This document shows, in pieces, positions 17,590 to 25,870 of a DNA stretch of 35,309 bases. How positions within the stretch are numbered: position 1 is the first letter of the stretch; the number at the start of each line of letters is the position of its first letter. A program made the translations under genes and the position numbers. A model generated the notes under the pieces. That model was not told the origin of the DNA and searched no databases. It saw only the letters and a list, made by a program, of their open reading frames with translations. Source of the stretch: Cyanobacteriota bacterium (GTDB lineage Bacteria > Cyanobacteriota > Cyanobacteriia > Leptolyngbyales > Leptolyngbyaceae); the NCBI GenBank assembly GCA_026389365.1, contig JAPLHZ010000340.1, positions 1 through 35,309 on the forward strand, given 5' to 3'.

Positions 17590-18018
17590 ATGTTGCTACA
17601 GCCGTTTTGCCCCTGTGGAAGCCAAATTCGTTATCCAGATTGCTGTGACGTATACTTGCGCGGGAAAGCCCTTGCCCCCACGGCTGAAGCCTTAATGCGA
17701 TCGAGATATAGTGCTTATAGTAAGGGGGATGTTGAGTATTTGATTCAAACGCAATATCCAAAAAAACGTAAAAACACCGATCGGCCAATGTTGTTGAAAA
17801 CCATCACAAACACAAATTGGATGGGTCTTACGGTATTAAAAACTCAGAAAGGTGGAGTGAACGATCGGCGCGGCATCGTTGAATTTGTAGCACTCTATAG
17901 AGGCTTGGAATTAACCGATCCGATCTATCAATTGCATGAACGATCGCGATTTCTAAAAGAAGATGGTGTTTGGTTTTATCAAGATGGAGATAGTTTACCG
18001 CCCATACCACTCAAATGA
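17590..18018 (+). CDS. ychJ: YchJ-family (UPF0225) SEC-C motif protein
   Basis: A 142-residue protein beginning with a SEC-C-like zinc motif (FCPCGSQIRYPDCC, Cys7/9/18/19), followed by the conserved APTAEALMRSRYSAYSKGDV block and an NTF2-like alpha+beta domain (WMGLTVLKTQKGG, VEFVALYRG, ERSRFLKEDGVWFYQDGD). This matches the YchJ/UPF0225 family. Unlike E. coli YchJ, no second SEC-C motif is visible at the C-terminus. The molecular function is not established; the zinc motif suggests binding to protein or nucleic acid. It diverges from the acyltransferase gene and converges on lptC with a 16 bp gap. Confidence 0.88.
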   Translation: MLLQPFCPCGSQIRYPDCCDVYLRGKALAPTAEALMRSRYSAYSKGDVEYLIQTQYPKKRKNTDRPMLLKTITNTNWMGLTVLKTQKGGVNDRRGIVEFVALYRGLELTDPIYQLHERSRFLKEDGVWFYQDGDSLPPIPLK

Positions 18019-18034
18019 AAAATGTAGCAGCAAT

Positions 18035-19222
18035 TTATGGAGTTAGATTATTCGGCACAATGTCGATGATGACGCGATCGTCAGATTCATTACCCCCGCT
18101 AACGGTTATATCTTGACTATTTAGATTCCCCTTAGCTGTTTTACCCACTAATTTTGCCGCAGGGCTAGCCTGACGATAAACAACATTACCTTCGGCTTCA
18201 AAGGTTTGACTATCTAGAAACCAAGTGAGCCGATCGGTGGCAATAGTGGATTGATTTTTTTGACTTGAGCCTTTGACATTTTGATTCAAATAAGCAATGC
18301 GTTCTTTAAGCTTTACTTCCCCCCGATCGCCGCTGATGGTCACTTGGTCTACAGGACTAAAGGCAGTCATGGGTTTTGCGGCCATAACAATTTCCTTTTT
18401 GGTATCCCAAGTGAGTTCTTGACCTGTAATTTTCAGATCGGGTTTGGCGACTGCAATATCGACATTATTTTCCAGTTTCGCCACATTTGTTTTGAGATTG
18501 TAAGAGCCTTTTTCAGCCTTCGCTCGATCGACAATCCCTTTCTCGGGTGTTCGTTCAATCGCGATCGGTGAATTACTTTCAATTGTTTCGGGTTCAAGAA
18601 GCCAAGTTAGTTTTTCGGTTTGAAGGTTAAGTTTTTCTTCCTTGACATTTGCAACTATTTTCCCCGAGAGATTCGCTTGACGTTTACGACTAAAATACTG
18701 ACCTTCTTTGGCTTCTAAGTTAATTCTCTTATGGGTTGCGGTGAACTGATTCTTGATGGACATTAAGTCTTGTTTGGGCTTCCATTCCATTTCGTTCCCC
18801 TTCAGCTCCACGCCATCTTTTAGCGCTAGGGCTACAATATTTTCTTTGAGCATCAAAATCTTTCCGTCGCCCAAAATCGATCCTTTTTTAGCCGAAATTT
18901 TAAAGGCGGGTTTTCCATCTTGATACAGTTCTCCGCTTAGATCTAGAATCTCACCTTCTTTTTTATCACGGTTATAGGTCGCTTTTTTGGCTTTAAGTTT
19001 CCACAGTAACTGTCCATCATCTCCAGCTTGTTCTAGCACTAAATCATCCAGTTTCAGACTTGGATCAATTAATCCCGCATCGCCGCCTGAACTGGATTTC
19101 AATCCATTTTGTTTGGGCTGAAAGATCCAATAAATGCCACCCGCGATCGCACCTACTAGCACCATCCCTGCCATGATTCGTCCCGATCGGCCCAAAGATT
19201 TCAACTGAATTCGACTCCACAT
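18035..19222 (-). CDS. lptC: LptC, LPS-export periplasmic bridge protein (long cyanobacterial form)
   Basis: A 395-residue protein with an N-terminal membrane anchor at about 14-33 (GRIMAGMVLVGAIAGGIYWI) and a repeating beta-jellyroll region. The LptC signature runs through LDDLVLEQAGDDGQLLWKLK, then AKKATYNRDKKEGEILDLSG and FKISAKKGSILGDGKILML. It is about twice the length of E. coli LptC because the jellyroll strands are duplicated (IKNQFTATHKRINLEAKEG, then VDQVTISGDRGEVKLKERIA). It should receive lipopolysaccharide from LptBFG at the inner membrane and pass it to LptA or an equivalent. It follows the LabA-like gene but is separated from it by a terminator-like hairpin, so it may have its own promoter. 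Confidence 0.87.
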   Translation of the reverse strand: MWSRIQLKSLGRSGRIMAGMVLVGAIAGGIYWIFQPKQNGLKSSSGGDAGLIDPSLKLDDLVLEQAGDDGQLLWKLKAKKATYNRDKKEGEILDLSGELYQDGKPAFKISAKKGSILGDGKILMLKENIVALALKDGVELKGNEMEWKPKQDLMSIKNQFTATHKRINLEAKEGQYFSRKRQANLSGKIVANVKEEKLNLQTEKLTWLLEPETIESNSPIAIERTPEKGIVDRAKAEKGSYNLKTNVAKLENNVDIAVAKPDLKITGQELTWDTKKEIVMAAKPMTAFSPVDQVTISGDRGEVKLKERIAYLNQNVKGSSQKNQSTIATDRLTWFLDSQTFEAEGNVVYRQASPAAKLVGKTAKGNLNSQDITVSGGNESDDRVIIDIVPNNLTP

Positions 19223-19253
19223 ATGATTAGATGAATGAAAAATTAGTCAAATG

Positions 19254-19322
19254 AAAAAACAGACCCTAGAACTAGGAGATTCTATCTACGCAATTTGCGT
19301 ACTTCCTAATCTTACAGTCTGT
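19254..19322 (-). terminator. Terminator-like nested hairpin between the LabA-like gene and lptC
   Basis: On the minus strand ACAGAC (19317-19322) pairs with GTCTGT (19259-19264), followed at once by a T run ending near 19254. Inside the loop TACGCAA and TTGCGTA (19287-19301) form a perfect second hairpin. It could terminate or attenuate transcription from the LabA-like gene into lptC. Confidence 0.6.
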
Positions 19323-19351
19323 CTCTAGTTAATCCCTCTCTAGTTAATCCC
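19322..19351. repeat. 15-bp tandem duplication
   Basis: The unit TCTCTAGTTAATCCC occurs twice, exactly, head to tail just before the LabA-like stop codon (reading from the plus strand), with TCT of a third copy following. Confidence 0.85.
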
Positions 19352-19359
19352 TCTGGAGG

Positions 19360-19971
19360 CTAGTTTTCTTGTTCTACGGCAACGCCTGCTGTGGATAGAG
19401 GACGGTAGGTGTAGGGACGCTGGGTCTTCTGAATGTCTTCTTTAACCGTGTCCAGATCAACATATCGATCGGCCACATTTATTAAACTATCACTCGTCAT
19501 CGATCGTAGGCTGACCACTTCAACCCGAACCCCGCGATAACTCACGGCATTGACGGCATACGCTAAATCGCCATCGCCGCTAACCAACACCGCTGTGTCA
19601 TAAGAACCCACAAGCGACATCATATCGACAGCAATCTCAACATCCAAATTAGCTTTCTTTGAGCCATCGGGAAGCTGAACGAGATCTTTTGAAATGACAC
19701 GATAGCCGTTGCGTCGCATCCACAATAAGAACCCCTGCTGCTTTTCATTGGTGCGATCGACACCTGTGTAGAAAAATGCTCTCAACAAACGAGATCCTCC
19801 CGTTAAACGGCAGAGAAGTTTGGTGTAGTCGATTTCAATTCCCAGCTGCAAGGCAGCGTAGAAAAGATTTGAACCATCAATGAAAATAGCGACTCGGCCA
19901 CGATTTTCAAGGATATGTTCGGGTGAGAACATGGACTCATGCTCAGTTGAAAGATTCTGATTATTCAACAC
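19360..19971 (-). CDS. LabA/DUF88-type NYN-domain protein
   Basis: A 203-residue PIN-like NYN domain protein. The acidic metal-site residues are present: Asp32 in FIDGSNLFYA, Asp110 in SKKANLDVEIAVDMM, and Asp133/Asp135 in LVSGDGDLAYAV. The family includes LabA of Synechococcus elongatus, which acts in KaiC-dependent negative feedback on circadian gene expression; NYN proteins are predicted RNases. Homologs I recall begin LNN-E and continue to ILENRGRVAIFIDGSNLFY, so the frame starts at GTG 19971 or the adjacent TTG. An internal ATG at residue 14 is a weaker choice. A terminator-like hairpin follows, before lptC. Circadian function is possible but not shown by the sequence. Confidence 0.85.
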   Translation of the reverse strand: MLNNQNLSTEHESMFSPEHILENRGRVAIFIDGSNLFYAALQLGIEIDYTKLLCRLTGGSRLLRAFFYTGVDRTNEKQQGFLLWMRRNGYRVISKDLVQLPDGSKKANLDVEIAVDMMSLVGSYDTAVLVSGDGDLAYAVNAVSYRGVRVEVVSLRSMTSDSLINVADRYVDLDTVKEDIQKTQRPYTYRPLSTAGVAVEQEN

Positions 19972-20105
19972 TTAATTATGCCTCTGTTATTATGCAGATA
20001 TTATGCAGACGTTTTAATGAGTCGGACAGTTGAGAACAATTCGGTTCCCTATATCTTATTCATCATAGGCCTGTTACAAATGTTCATTCATTATGAATGC
20101 CGAAT

Positions 20106-21749
20106 CTACAGATTTAGTACAGATTCAACAACGATGGGAAGTTCAAGTTTCTGAAAAATGGGTTGAGGGTTTCCTAAGATTTGCATTGATTTGAGTATTC
20201 CCCATGTCGAATGGGTGATGAATACATTCGATACATCTATTAAAGGAGCGTCATTGAAGTTAACACTGTATCCCAATTGTTCATAAATACGAGTGCTGAT
20301 ATTTGGCACGATCGGCGCGAGTAAATAAGCAGCTAATCGAACAGATTCTAGAATTGTGTAGGTGACCTGTTCAGCTTCTTTATGTTTCTGCGCCTCGGTC
20401 TTACCGAGTTTGTAAAGTGTCCAAGGTGCTTGCTCATCAATGTAGCGATTCCCCAGCCGAACTAACTCTAGCACTGCTTCACAGACATCATGGAAGGCGA
20501 GGGCTTCGTAGGATGCTGTCACCCGATCCCCTAAATCTGATCCCATGATTTTCAGTGGATTCGTCTCCGGAATATCTGCACCGCTGAGATTTGGGACGGC
20601 CCCAGCACCATTTTTAATTGCAGGCTTTAAGGTCCGGTTTAGTAAATTGCCTAAATCATTAGCCAAATCAGCATTAAGAATATTTACAAATCGTGTTTCT
20701 TCAAATGATCCATCTTGACCAAACTTAATTTCTTTTAAGAAGTAGTACCGCATTGCGTCACTGCCGTAACGATCGAGCAACAAATCCGGATTGATTGCAT
20801 TCCCGCTACTTTTCCCCATTTTCACGCCATTATCTAAGAAAAATCCATGACCAAAGACCCGTCCCGGTAAGGCTAATCCGGCAGACATTAACATCGCGGG
20901 CCAATACACAGCATGAAAGCGCAAAATGTCCTTTCCAATGATGTGGGTGTGGTGGGGATACCAGTGTTTGGTGGCATTGGCTAAGGTTGGTGCATCGTCT
21001 TTGTCTAGGAGTGCGGTCAAGTAGCCTAGCAGCGCATCAAACCAGACATAAATTACATGATTGGGATCTTCTGGAACTGGGAATCCCCAATCAAAATTAA
21101 CCCGAGAAATCGAGAAATCGCGTAACCCTTGTTTAACGAAATTGATGACTTCCTTGCGGCGAGTGTCGGGCTGGATAAACTCTGGCCGATCGGTATAGAG
21201 TGTTTCGAGATCGGTTTGATAATTTGACAACCGAAAGAAATAGTTTTCCTCATCCCGCCATTCAACTTCTTTGGTGACGTGAATGTTGCAGCGCTTGCCG
21301 TCTAGTAGGTCTTTTTCGTCCTTGAATTCTTCACAAGATACACAGTAGTAGCCTTTTTGTTGGCTGAGATAAATATCACCTTTTTCCCAGACCCGCTGAA
21401 AAAATTCGCGGACGATGGCGGCATGGCGTTCGTCGGTGGTGCGGATGAACCGATCGTACTTAATATCTAGGCGTTCCCACAGCGCTTTAAAGCTCCCAAC
21501 AATCTCATCACAGTGGGCTTGAGGCGTGCGGTTATTGGCCTCTGCTGTCCGCTGAATCTTCTGGCCATGTTCATCACTGCCCGTAATAAACCGAACCTCA
21601 ACCCCGCGCATTCGCTGAAACCGGGCGATCGCATCGGTGGCGATCGTGGGGTAAGCGCTGCCAATGTGGGGCACGTCGTTGACGTAAAACAGCGGCGTTG
21701 TGATGGCGAAGGGTGCGGGGCTTGGAAGGGCGGAAGATGAGGGAGGCAT
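20106..21749 (-). CDS. metG: Methionyl-tRNA synthetase
   Basis: A class I synthetase of about 547 residues that charges tRNA-Met. From the ATG at 21749 the HIGH motif is PHIGSAYPT (His28), the zinc knuckle is YYCVSCEEFKDEKDLLDGKRC (Cys136, Cys139, Cys154, His157), and KMSKS is KMGKSSG (Lys310). RFITGSDEHGQKIQ and WFDALLGYLTAL are typical of the MetG-1 type. The anticodon-binding helical domain fills the C-terminal 160 residues, and the MetG dimerisation domain of E. coli is absent, as in many short MetRS. The frame also opens at a TTG four codons upstream; the ATG is preferred. It lies downstream of manC, with a large hairpin between them. Confidence 0.97.
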   Translation of the reverse strand: MPPSSSALPSPAPFAITTPLFYVNDVPHIGSAYPTIATDAIARFQRMRGVEVRFITGSDEHGQKIQRTAEANNRTPQAHCDEIVGSFKALWERLDIKYDRFIRTTDERHAAIVREFFQRVWEKGDIYLSQQKGYYCVSCEEFKDEKDLLDGKRCNIHVTKEVEWRDEENYFFRLSNYQTDLETLYTDRPEFIQPDTRRKEVINFVKQGLRDFSISRVNFDWGFPVPEDPNHVIYVWFDALLGYLTALLDKDDAPTLANATKHWYPHHTHIIGKDILRFHAVYWPAMLMSAGLALPGRVFGHGFFLDNGVKMGKSSGNAINPDLLLDRYGSDAMRYYFLKEIKFGQDGSFEETRFVNILNADLANDLGNLLNRTLKPAIKNGAGAVPNLSGADIPETNPLKIMGSDLGDRVTASYEALAFHDVCEAVLELVRLGNRYIDEQAPWTLYKLGKTEAQKHKEAEQVTYTILESVRLAAYLLAPIVPNISTRIYEQLGYSVNFNDAPLIDVSNVFITHSTWGILKSMQILGNPQPIFQKLELPIVVESVLNL

Positions 21750-21871
21750 AGTGACGATCAAACAAGCTCATTGTTGAGCAGAGATTAACCGCCACATTTT
21801 AACGCGGCTTGCGTTGACTTCGTGCCTGATTGTGGTCTGAAGCTAAATTTAACTTTGAATTTAGGGGACGG

Positions 21872-21928
21872 TTGAAAAGTCTTTTCGGGGGGATTGGGTC
21901 TCAATCCTCCCAACTCGTGACTTTTAAA
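21872..21928. terminator. Nested hairpin between manC and metG
   Basis: The outer arms TTGAAAAGTC (21872-21881) and GACTTTTAAA (21919-21928) pair with one mismatch. The inner arms GGGGGGATTG (21887-21896) and CAATCCTCCC (21902-21911) also pair with one mismatch around GGTCT. It lies 26 bp after the manC stop on the minus strand and probably ends or attenuates that transcript. The T run is poor, so a structured leader for metG is an alternative. Confidence 0.55.
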
Positions 21929-21953
21929 ACACGGTCTTGCCTAAAATATCGTC

Positions 21954-23042
21954 TTACAGATGATGTTCTAATTCAGGGTCTGCTCGTAGGGTTTTTAAGA
22001 TTTGTTTGATGTCCTGGGTTCGGTCTTTTTTGACAACCAACGTGACCTTGCCATCTCGCACAATCACCACATCTTCTAGCCCGATCGTGACAATCAACTC
22101 GTCCTCTTGGGTGGAATAAAGGAGTGCCCCTTGGGTGTCGAGACCTACGTGTGTGGCGACTTCGACGTTGGGTTTGTCGGTTTTGAGCAGGCGTTCGATC
22201 GCACCCCAATCTCCCAAATCGTCCCAGGCAAAGGTGACGGGCAAGACGGTGGCTTTTTGGGTTGGTTCCATCAGGGCATAGTCAATACTCTTTTTGGGAA
22301 GCTCACTGTAGGCTGCAATTCCTTTTGATTCTAAGGGTTCCAAAATCTCTGGGGCATAGCGCCGAATTTCCTCTAGAGCTACTTTGCCTTGGAACACAAA
22401 CATCCCGGCATTCCAGCTATATAACCCAGTTTTGATAAAGGCTTCAGCGGTTTCCCGATCGGGCTTTTCTGTAAATCGATCGACCTTGTAGGCTGGGATT
22501 CCCTCGGGCGATTGAACTTCGCTGGGTAATAATTCTCCTTGGGCGATGTAGCCGTAGCCTGTGGATGCAAAGGTGGGAGTAATTCCTAGGGTGACGATCG
22601 TTTCGGACTTTAGGGCAACGTGCTGAGCTGCTTCTAGAGTCTGCACAAATTTTTCGGGTTCCGTAATCCAATGGTCTGCTGGAAAAAATGCCATCACCAC
22701 ATCTTCTCCATAGCGCTTAACGACTTCCAAGATGCTCCATGTCACTGCCGGGGCGGTGTCTCGTCCTTCAGGCTCCACTAGGAGATTGACTTCGGGTAAG
22801 TCCGGTAACTGCTTGCGTACGCCATCGGCTAATTGCGCGGATGTAATAACCCAGAGGTTTTCCCAGCCTTGGGCCGGAATCAGCAACCGATCGGCGGTAG
22901 TTTGGAGCAAGCTCAGGCCGCTACCATCCAGGCTGAGAAACTGTTTCGGATGATCGAGACGGCTTAGGGGCCAGAAGCGTTCACCTTTTCCGCCAGCTAA
23001 AATAATAGAAACTAGGGGCTGTGAAGAATAGGATGATGTCAT
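21954..23042 (-). CDS. manC: Mannose-1-phosphate guanylyltransferase
   Basis: A 362-residue nucleotidyltransferase that makes GDP-mannose from mannose-1-phosphate and GTP, the donor for mannose and fucose in surface polysaccharides. The pyrophosphorylase signature is LAGGKGERFWPLSR near the N-terminus; GRDTAPAVTW, FFPADHWI, VDRFTEKPDRETAEAFI, GLYSWNAGMFVF and PVTFAWDDLGDWGA follow in order. It lacks the C-terminal phosphomannose isomerase domain of bifunctional enzymes. The frame is open to an ATG at 23150, but those 36 codons read through three tandem copies of a 13-bp repeat and have no family similarity, so the ATG at 23042 is chosen. The next gene on the other strand encodes an LCP glycan ligase. 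Confidence 0.93.
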   Translation of the reverse strand: MTSSYSSQPLVSIILAGGKGERFWPLSRLDHPKQFLSLDGSGLSLLQTTADRLLIPAQGWENLWVITSAQLADGVRKQLPDLPEVNLLVEPEGRDTAPAVTWSILEVVKRYGEDVVMAFFPADHWITEPEKFVQTLEAAQHVALKSETIVTLGITPTFASTGYGYIAQGELLPSEVQSPEGIPAYKVDRFTEKPDRETAEAFIKTGLYSWNAGMFVFQGKVALEEIRRYAPEILEPLESKGIAAYSELPKKSIDYALMEPTQKATVLPVTFAWDDLGDWGAIERLLKTDKPNVEVATHVGLDTQGALLYSTQEDELIVTIGLEDVVIVRDGKVTLVVKKDRTQDIKQILKTLRADPELEHHL

Positions 23043-23105
23043 AAGAAAGGGTTGAGAAGTTTCGGGGTGAGGTACTTTGAGTTGACGATGACGACAGCAT
23101 AATTG

Positions 23106-23148
23106 TCGGAGATTAAGCTCGGAGATTAAGCATTGTCGGAGATTAAGC
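23106..23148. repeat. Three copies of TCGGAGATTAAGC upstream of manC
   Basis: Exact 13-bp copies occur at 23106-23118, 23119-23131 and 23136-23148; the last two are separated by ATTG. They lie in the leader of manC, or would encode a repeated LNLRQ in an unlikely N-terminal extension. Confidence 0.85.
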
Positions 23149-23294
23149 AATTATGAACAGCGCAGGTCTGATACTATCTGTACGATCGCATAGAGTATTC
23201 TGTTCTTGGATTATTTTGCACCACAATTTGTGACAAATTTGCTAGTTTGTAAAGAGATTTAGAAGAAGCCCCATCCTTTCCTGAACCATAATCT

Positions 23295-24596
23295 ATGACT
23301 TCGATCGCTCAAAAAATGTCTAAACAGATAGTTAAAATTCGATCGGGTCTCGGTCCTTTCTTAACGAAGAGTACAGTTTTGCTGCTGAGTGGTGGTCTGG
23401 CGGCGACGATTGGATCTTTTATTGCGGTGACGATGCCCATGCCGGGTGGGATTGGGGCTCGTGAAGGTCAGCAGTTGTTAGGTGATTTATTTAAAAATGG
23501 CTTCCGCTATCAGCTCAAGCGTCCGGTGAATGTGTTGGTGATGGGCATCGATCGGGTGGTGGGTGCGAAGCTAGGCAGCGAGGAAATATTCAGTGGCAAT
23601 AGTGATTCGATGTTGTTGCTACATATTGATCCCAAACAGTCTGGCGTGAGTCTCCTGTCGATTCCCCGTGATACTCAAGTTGAGATTCCAAATCTTGGTT
23701 TAACTAAAATAAATCAAGCTAATCCAGCAGGCGGGCCAGCGCTGGTGAATCAAGTTATTTCTGATAATTTTGCTGGAGTGCCCATTGACCGTTATGTCCG
23801 GTTTAGCACGGATGCTTTTCGTGAATTGATCAATCAAGTGGGCGGCGTTGAGGTGACTGTGCCCATAGATATGGTTTATGAAGACAATACTCAAAAACTT
23901 TCGATCAATCTCAAGCAAGGGCGGCAGACCCTGGATGGGGATAAGGCGGAACAATTTGCTCGGTTTAGAAATGATGCTCTTGGAGATATTGGCCGAGTTC
24001 AACGTCAACAGGTACTACTAAAAGCGCTGCGCGAGAAATTTACTAGTCCGTTAGTAATTGTCCGGATTCCAGGAATTCTTCGAGCACTACAGCCTTATAT
24101 TGATACGAATATGACCTTGGAGGAAATTTCGGCATTATTGAATTATGTTGCGGGCATTGATCAAAAAGCAATTAAAATGGTGTTGCTTCCTGGTCGTTTT
24201 AGTGGGGATAAGGAGTTTCAGTCGAGCTACTGGATTATGGAGCCGGATGCGCGCGATCGTATTATGAAAGAGTATTTTAATGTGGGTCTGGGTCAGGCAG
24301 ATGGAACGACTGCTCCACTGCGAATTATTATTCAAAATGCTTCAAATAATCCCGATGCGGCCCAAACTATTGCCATGAAACTTAGTAAGGCGGGGTATGA
24401 AAATGTATCTGTGAGTGATGACCGATCGGAACAACAAACCCAAACTCAAATCATTGTTCAAGGTGGCCAAAATCAAGCTGCGGAATCTATTCAACACATT
24501 ATAGGAATTGGTATTGTAGAATCGAGTTCTATTGGAGAATTAGAGTCTGATATTACGCTCCGAATTGGTAATGATATGGGGCGGCAAAAGCTCTAA
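23295..24596 (+). CDS. LytR-CpsA-Psr (LCP) family glycan transferase with C-terminal LytR_C domain
   Basis: A 433-residue membrane-anchored protein. One N-terminal transmembrane helix at about 27-50 (STVLLLSGGLAATIGSFIAV) is followed by an extracytoplasmic LCP domain: VLVMGIDRV, NSDSMLLLHIDPK, LLSIPRDTQVEIPNLG, KINQANPAGG, INQVGGVEVTVPIDMVYED, LDGDKAEQFARFRNDALGDI and GRVQRQQVLLKAL. The conserved Asp and Arg residues that bind polyprenyl pyrophosphate are present. The last 90 residues (LRIIIQNASNNPDAAQTIAM and onward) form a LytR_C domain. LCP enzymes attach lipid-linked polymers to peptidoglycan or the cell surface. It diverges from manC, so both may serve surface glycan assembly. Confidence 0.92.
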   Translation: MTSIAQKMSKQIVKIRSGLGPFLTKSTVLLLSGGLAATIGSFIAVTMPMPGGIGAREGQQLLGDLFKNGFRYQLKRPVNVLVMGIDRVVGAKLGSEEIFSGNSDSMLLLHIDPKQSGVSLLSIPRDTQVEIPNLGLTKINQANPAGGPALVNQVISDNFAGVPIDRYVRFSTDAFRELINQVGGVEVTVPIDMVYEDNTQKLSINLKQGRQTLDGDKAEQFARFRNDALGDIGRVQRQQVLLKALREKFTSPLVIVRIPGILRALQPYIDTNMTLEEISALLNYVAGIDQKAIKMVLLPGRFSGDKEFQSSYWIMEPDARDRIMKEYFNVGLGQADGTTAPLRIIIQNASNNPDAAQTIAMKLSKAGYENVSVSDDRSEQQTQTQIIVQGGQNQAAESIQHIIGIGIVESSSIGELESDITLRIGNDMGRQKL

Positions 24597-24619
24597 AATT
24601 TGGCGTTGTTGAAAAAAGT

Positions 24620-24748
24620 ATGAAACCTAAAAAAGCCGTCGCAAAACCTATGGCAGCTATTCCACAATTAATTGGATTAACAACCGAACAAATTGCGAGT
24701 TCTTGGGGATTGACGATCGCTGAGGTTGAGCAGGAAATGGAACGTTGA
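24620..24748 (+). CDS. Possible 42-residue small protein
   Basis: An ATG-to-TGA frame of 42 residues, 23 bp after the LCP gene, preceded by GAAAAAAG. The N-terminus is basic (MKPKKAVAKPMAAIPQLIGL) and the C-terminus looks like a helix-turn-helix start (TTEQIASSWGLTIAEVEQEM), as in small DNA-binding or sigma-like adaptors. It ends just before a hairpin. No family was recognised. Reasonable codon content and the terminator-like hairpin argue for a real gene, but the short length leaves doubt. Confidence 0.4.
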   Translation: MKPKKAVAKPMAAIPQLIGLTTEQIASSWGLTIAEVEQEMER

Positions 24749-24760
24749 AAAAGTGATTGA

Positions 24761-24802
24761 GCCTGTGAATTAGTTTAATTGATATAGTCTAATTCCACAG
24801 GC
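24761..24802. terminator. Hairpin after the LCP/small-ORF transcript
   Basis: GCCTGTGAATTAG (24761-24773) pairs with CTAATTCCACAGGC (24789-24802) apart from one bulged base, around a 15-nt loop. A T-rich stretch follows on the plus strand (TTATTGATTGTATTT). It most likely ends the LCP transcript. Confidence 0.65.
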
Positions 24803-24810
24803 TTATTGAT

Positions 24811-24840
24811 TGTATTTAAATCACTTGTATTTAAATCACT
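24811..24840. repeat. 15-bp tandem duplication TGTATTTAAATCACT
   Basis: Two exact head-to-tail copies at 24811-24825 and 24826-24840, just after the hairpin and before the end of the TIGR01777 gene. Confidence 0.9.
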
Positions 24841-24864
24841 CTTTTTCGATGAATCAAATCGTCT

Positions 24865-25782
24865 CTAAGCCCCTGCTAGAACTTGTTTCAATGCATCTGA
24901 AATAAATGAATAGGTGAACTGAAATCCGGTCGATAACGATCGCGTTGGCAATACTTTTTGACCTTCTAGAACTAACTTTGCACCTTCCCCGAGCAATGCT
25001 TCAAGGGCGATCGCCGGGACCGGAAGCCAAGACGGACGACCGAGAGATTTTCCCATTTCGCTGCAAAGCTCGCCCATGGTGACTGGGTTTGGGGCTGTGC
25101 CATTGTAAACGCCTTGCATGGTGGGTTCTGTAAGCGCTTGCATGAATAGATTCACCGCATCATCCCGATGAATCCAAGAGAATCCCTGTTTCCCCGTGCC
25201 GATCGGTCCTCCCGCAAACAATTTGAATGGCGGCAACATTTTTCCAATTACGCCGCCCATGCCCAACACAATGCCAAGACGGATTATTACGACTCGGGTG
25301 CCGGATGCTTGGGCGACATTGGCAGCGGCTTCCCAATTTTTACAAATCTCCGCTAGGAAATCTTCACCTGCTGGACTGCTTTCGTCAAAGGTCGCTGTTT
25401 CGCTGGTGCCGTAGAATCCAATGGCTGATGCGCTGACCAATACTTTGGGTTTGACTTCCGCTGCGGCGATCGCGTCCACTAATTTTTCGGTAGTGACAAC
25501 GCGGCTGTCCATCAGGAGTTTTTTCCGATCGGCGCTCCAGCGTGCATCAGAAATCGGTTCTCCCGCAAGATTGACAACGCTATCACAGCCACTCAGAGAC
25601 GATTGCCAAGGGGTGGATGTCAGGGAGACAATGGTGACGTTTTTATAGACATCGGCGGGAAATTGTTGACGCGCACGATCGGAATTGCGGGTCAACAACA
25701 GGGTCTGATGTCCACCTGCTTCAAGTTTTTCCACCAACCGACTTCCCACAAATCCGGTTCCACCCGTGACTGCAACTTTCAT
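24865..25782 (-). CDS. TIGR01777-family SDR-type epimerase-like protein
   Basis: A 305-residue Rossmann-fold protein of the extended SDR type. The NAD(P)-binding GGTGFVGSRLVEKL is at residues 7-20, and SVVNLAGEPISDARWS-like sequence (here CDSVVNLAGEPISDARW) is the TIGR01777 hallmark. VLVSASAIGFYGTSE supplies the active-site region, and RLGIVLGMGGVIGKMLPPFK, GTGKQGFSWIHRDDAVNLF and YNGTAPNPVTMGELC follow. The C-terminal 60 residues form the DUF1731-type tail (RPSWLPVPAIALEALLGEGA). Plant and cyanobacterial members are linked to cell division or photosynthetic membranes, and the E. coli homolog is YfcH, but the reaction is unknown. It diverges from the phytol kinase gene across an 88 bp gap. 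Confidence 0.88.
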   Translation of the reverse strand: MKVAVTGGTGFVGSRLVEKLEAGGHQTLLLTRNSDRARQQFPADVYKNVTIVSLTSTPWQSSLSGCDSVVNLAGEPISDARWSADRKKLLMDSRVVTTEKLVDAIAAAEVKPKVLVSASAIGFYGTSETATFDESSPAGEDFLAEICKNWEAAANVAQASGTRVVIIRLGIVLGMGGVIGKMLPPFKLFAGGPIGTGKQGFSWIHRDDAVNLFMQALTEPTMQGVYNGTAPNPVTMGELCSEMGKSLGRPSWLPVPAIALEALLGEGAKLVLEGQKVLPTRSLSTGFQFTYSFISDALKQVLAGA

Positions 25783-25870
25783 AGTTTTTTCTTAACATCG
25801 CGTCATAATTTCCATCTTTTATTCTAGGGTAAGAGAAGAGCCGGGAATTTTAGATTTTGGAGCAAGGGCT

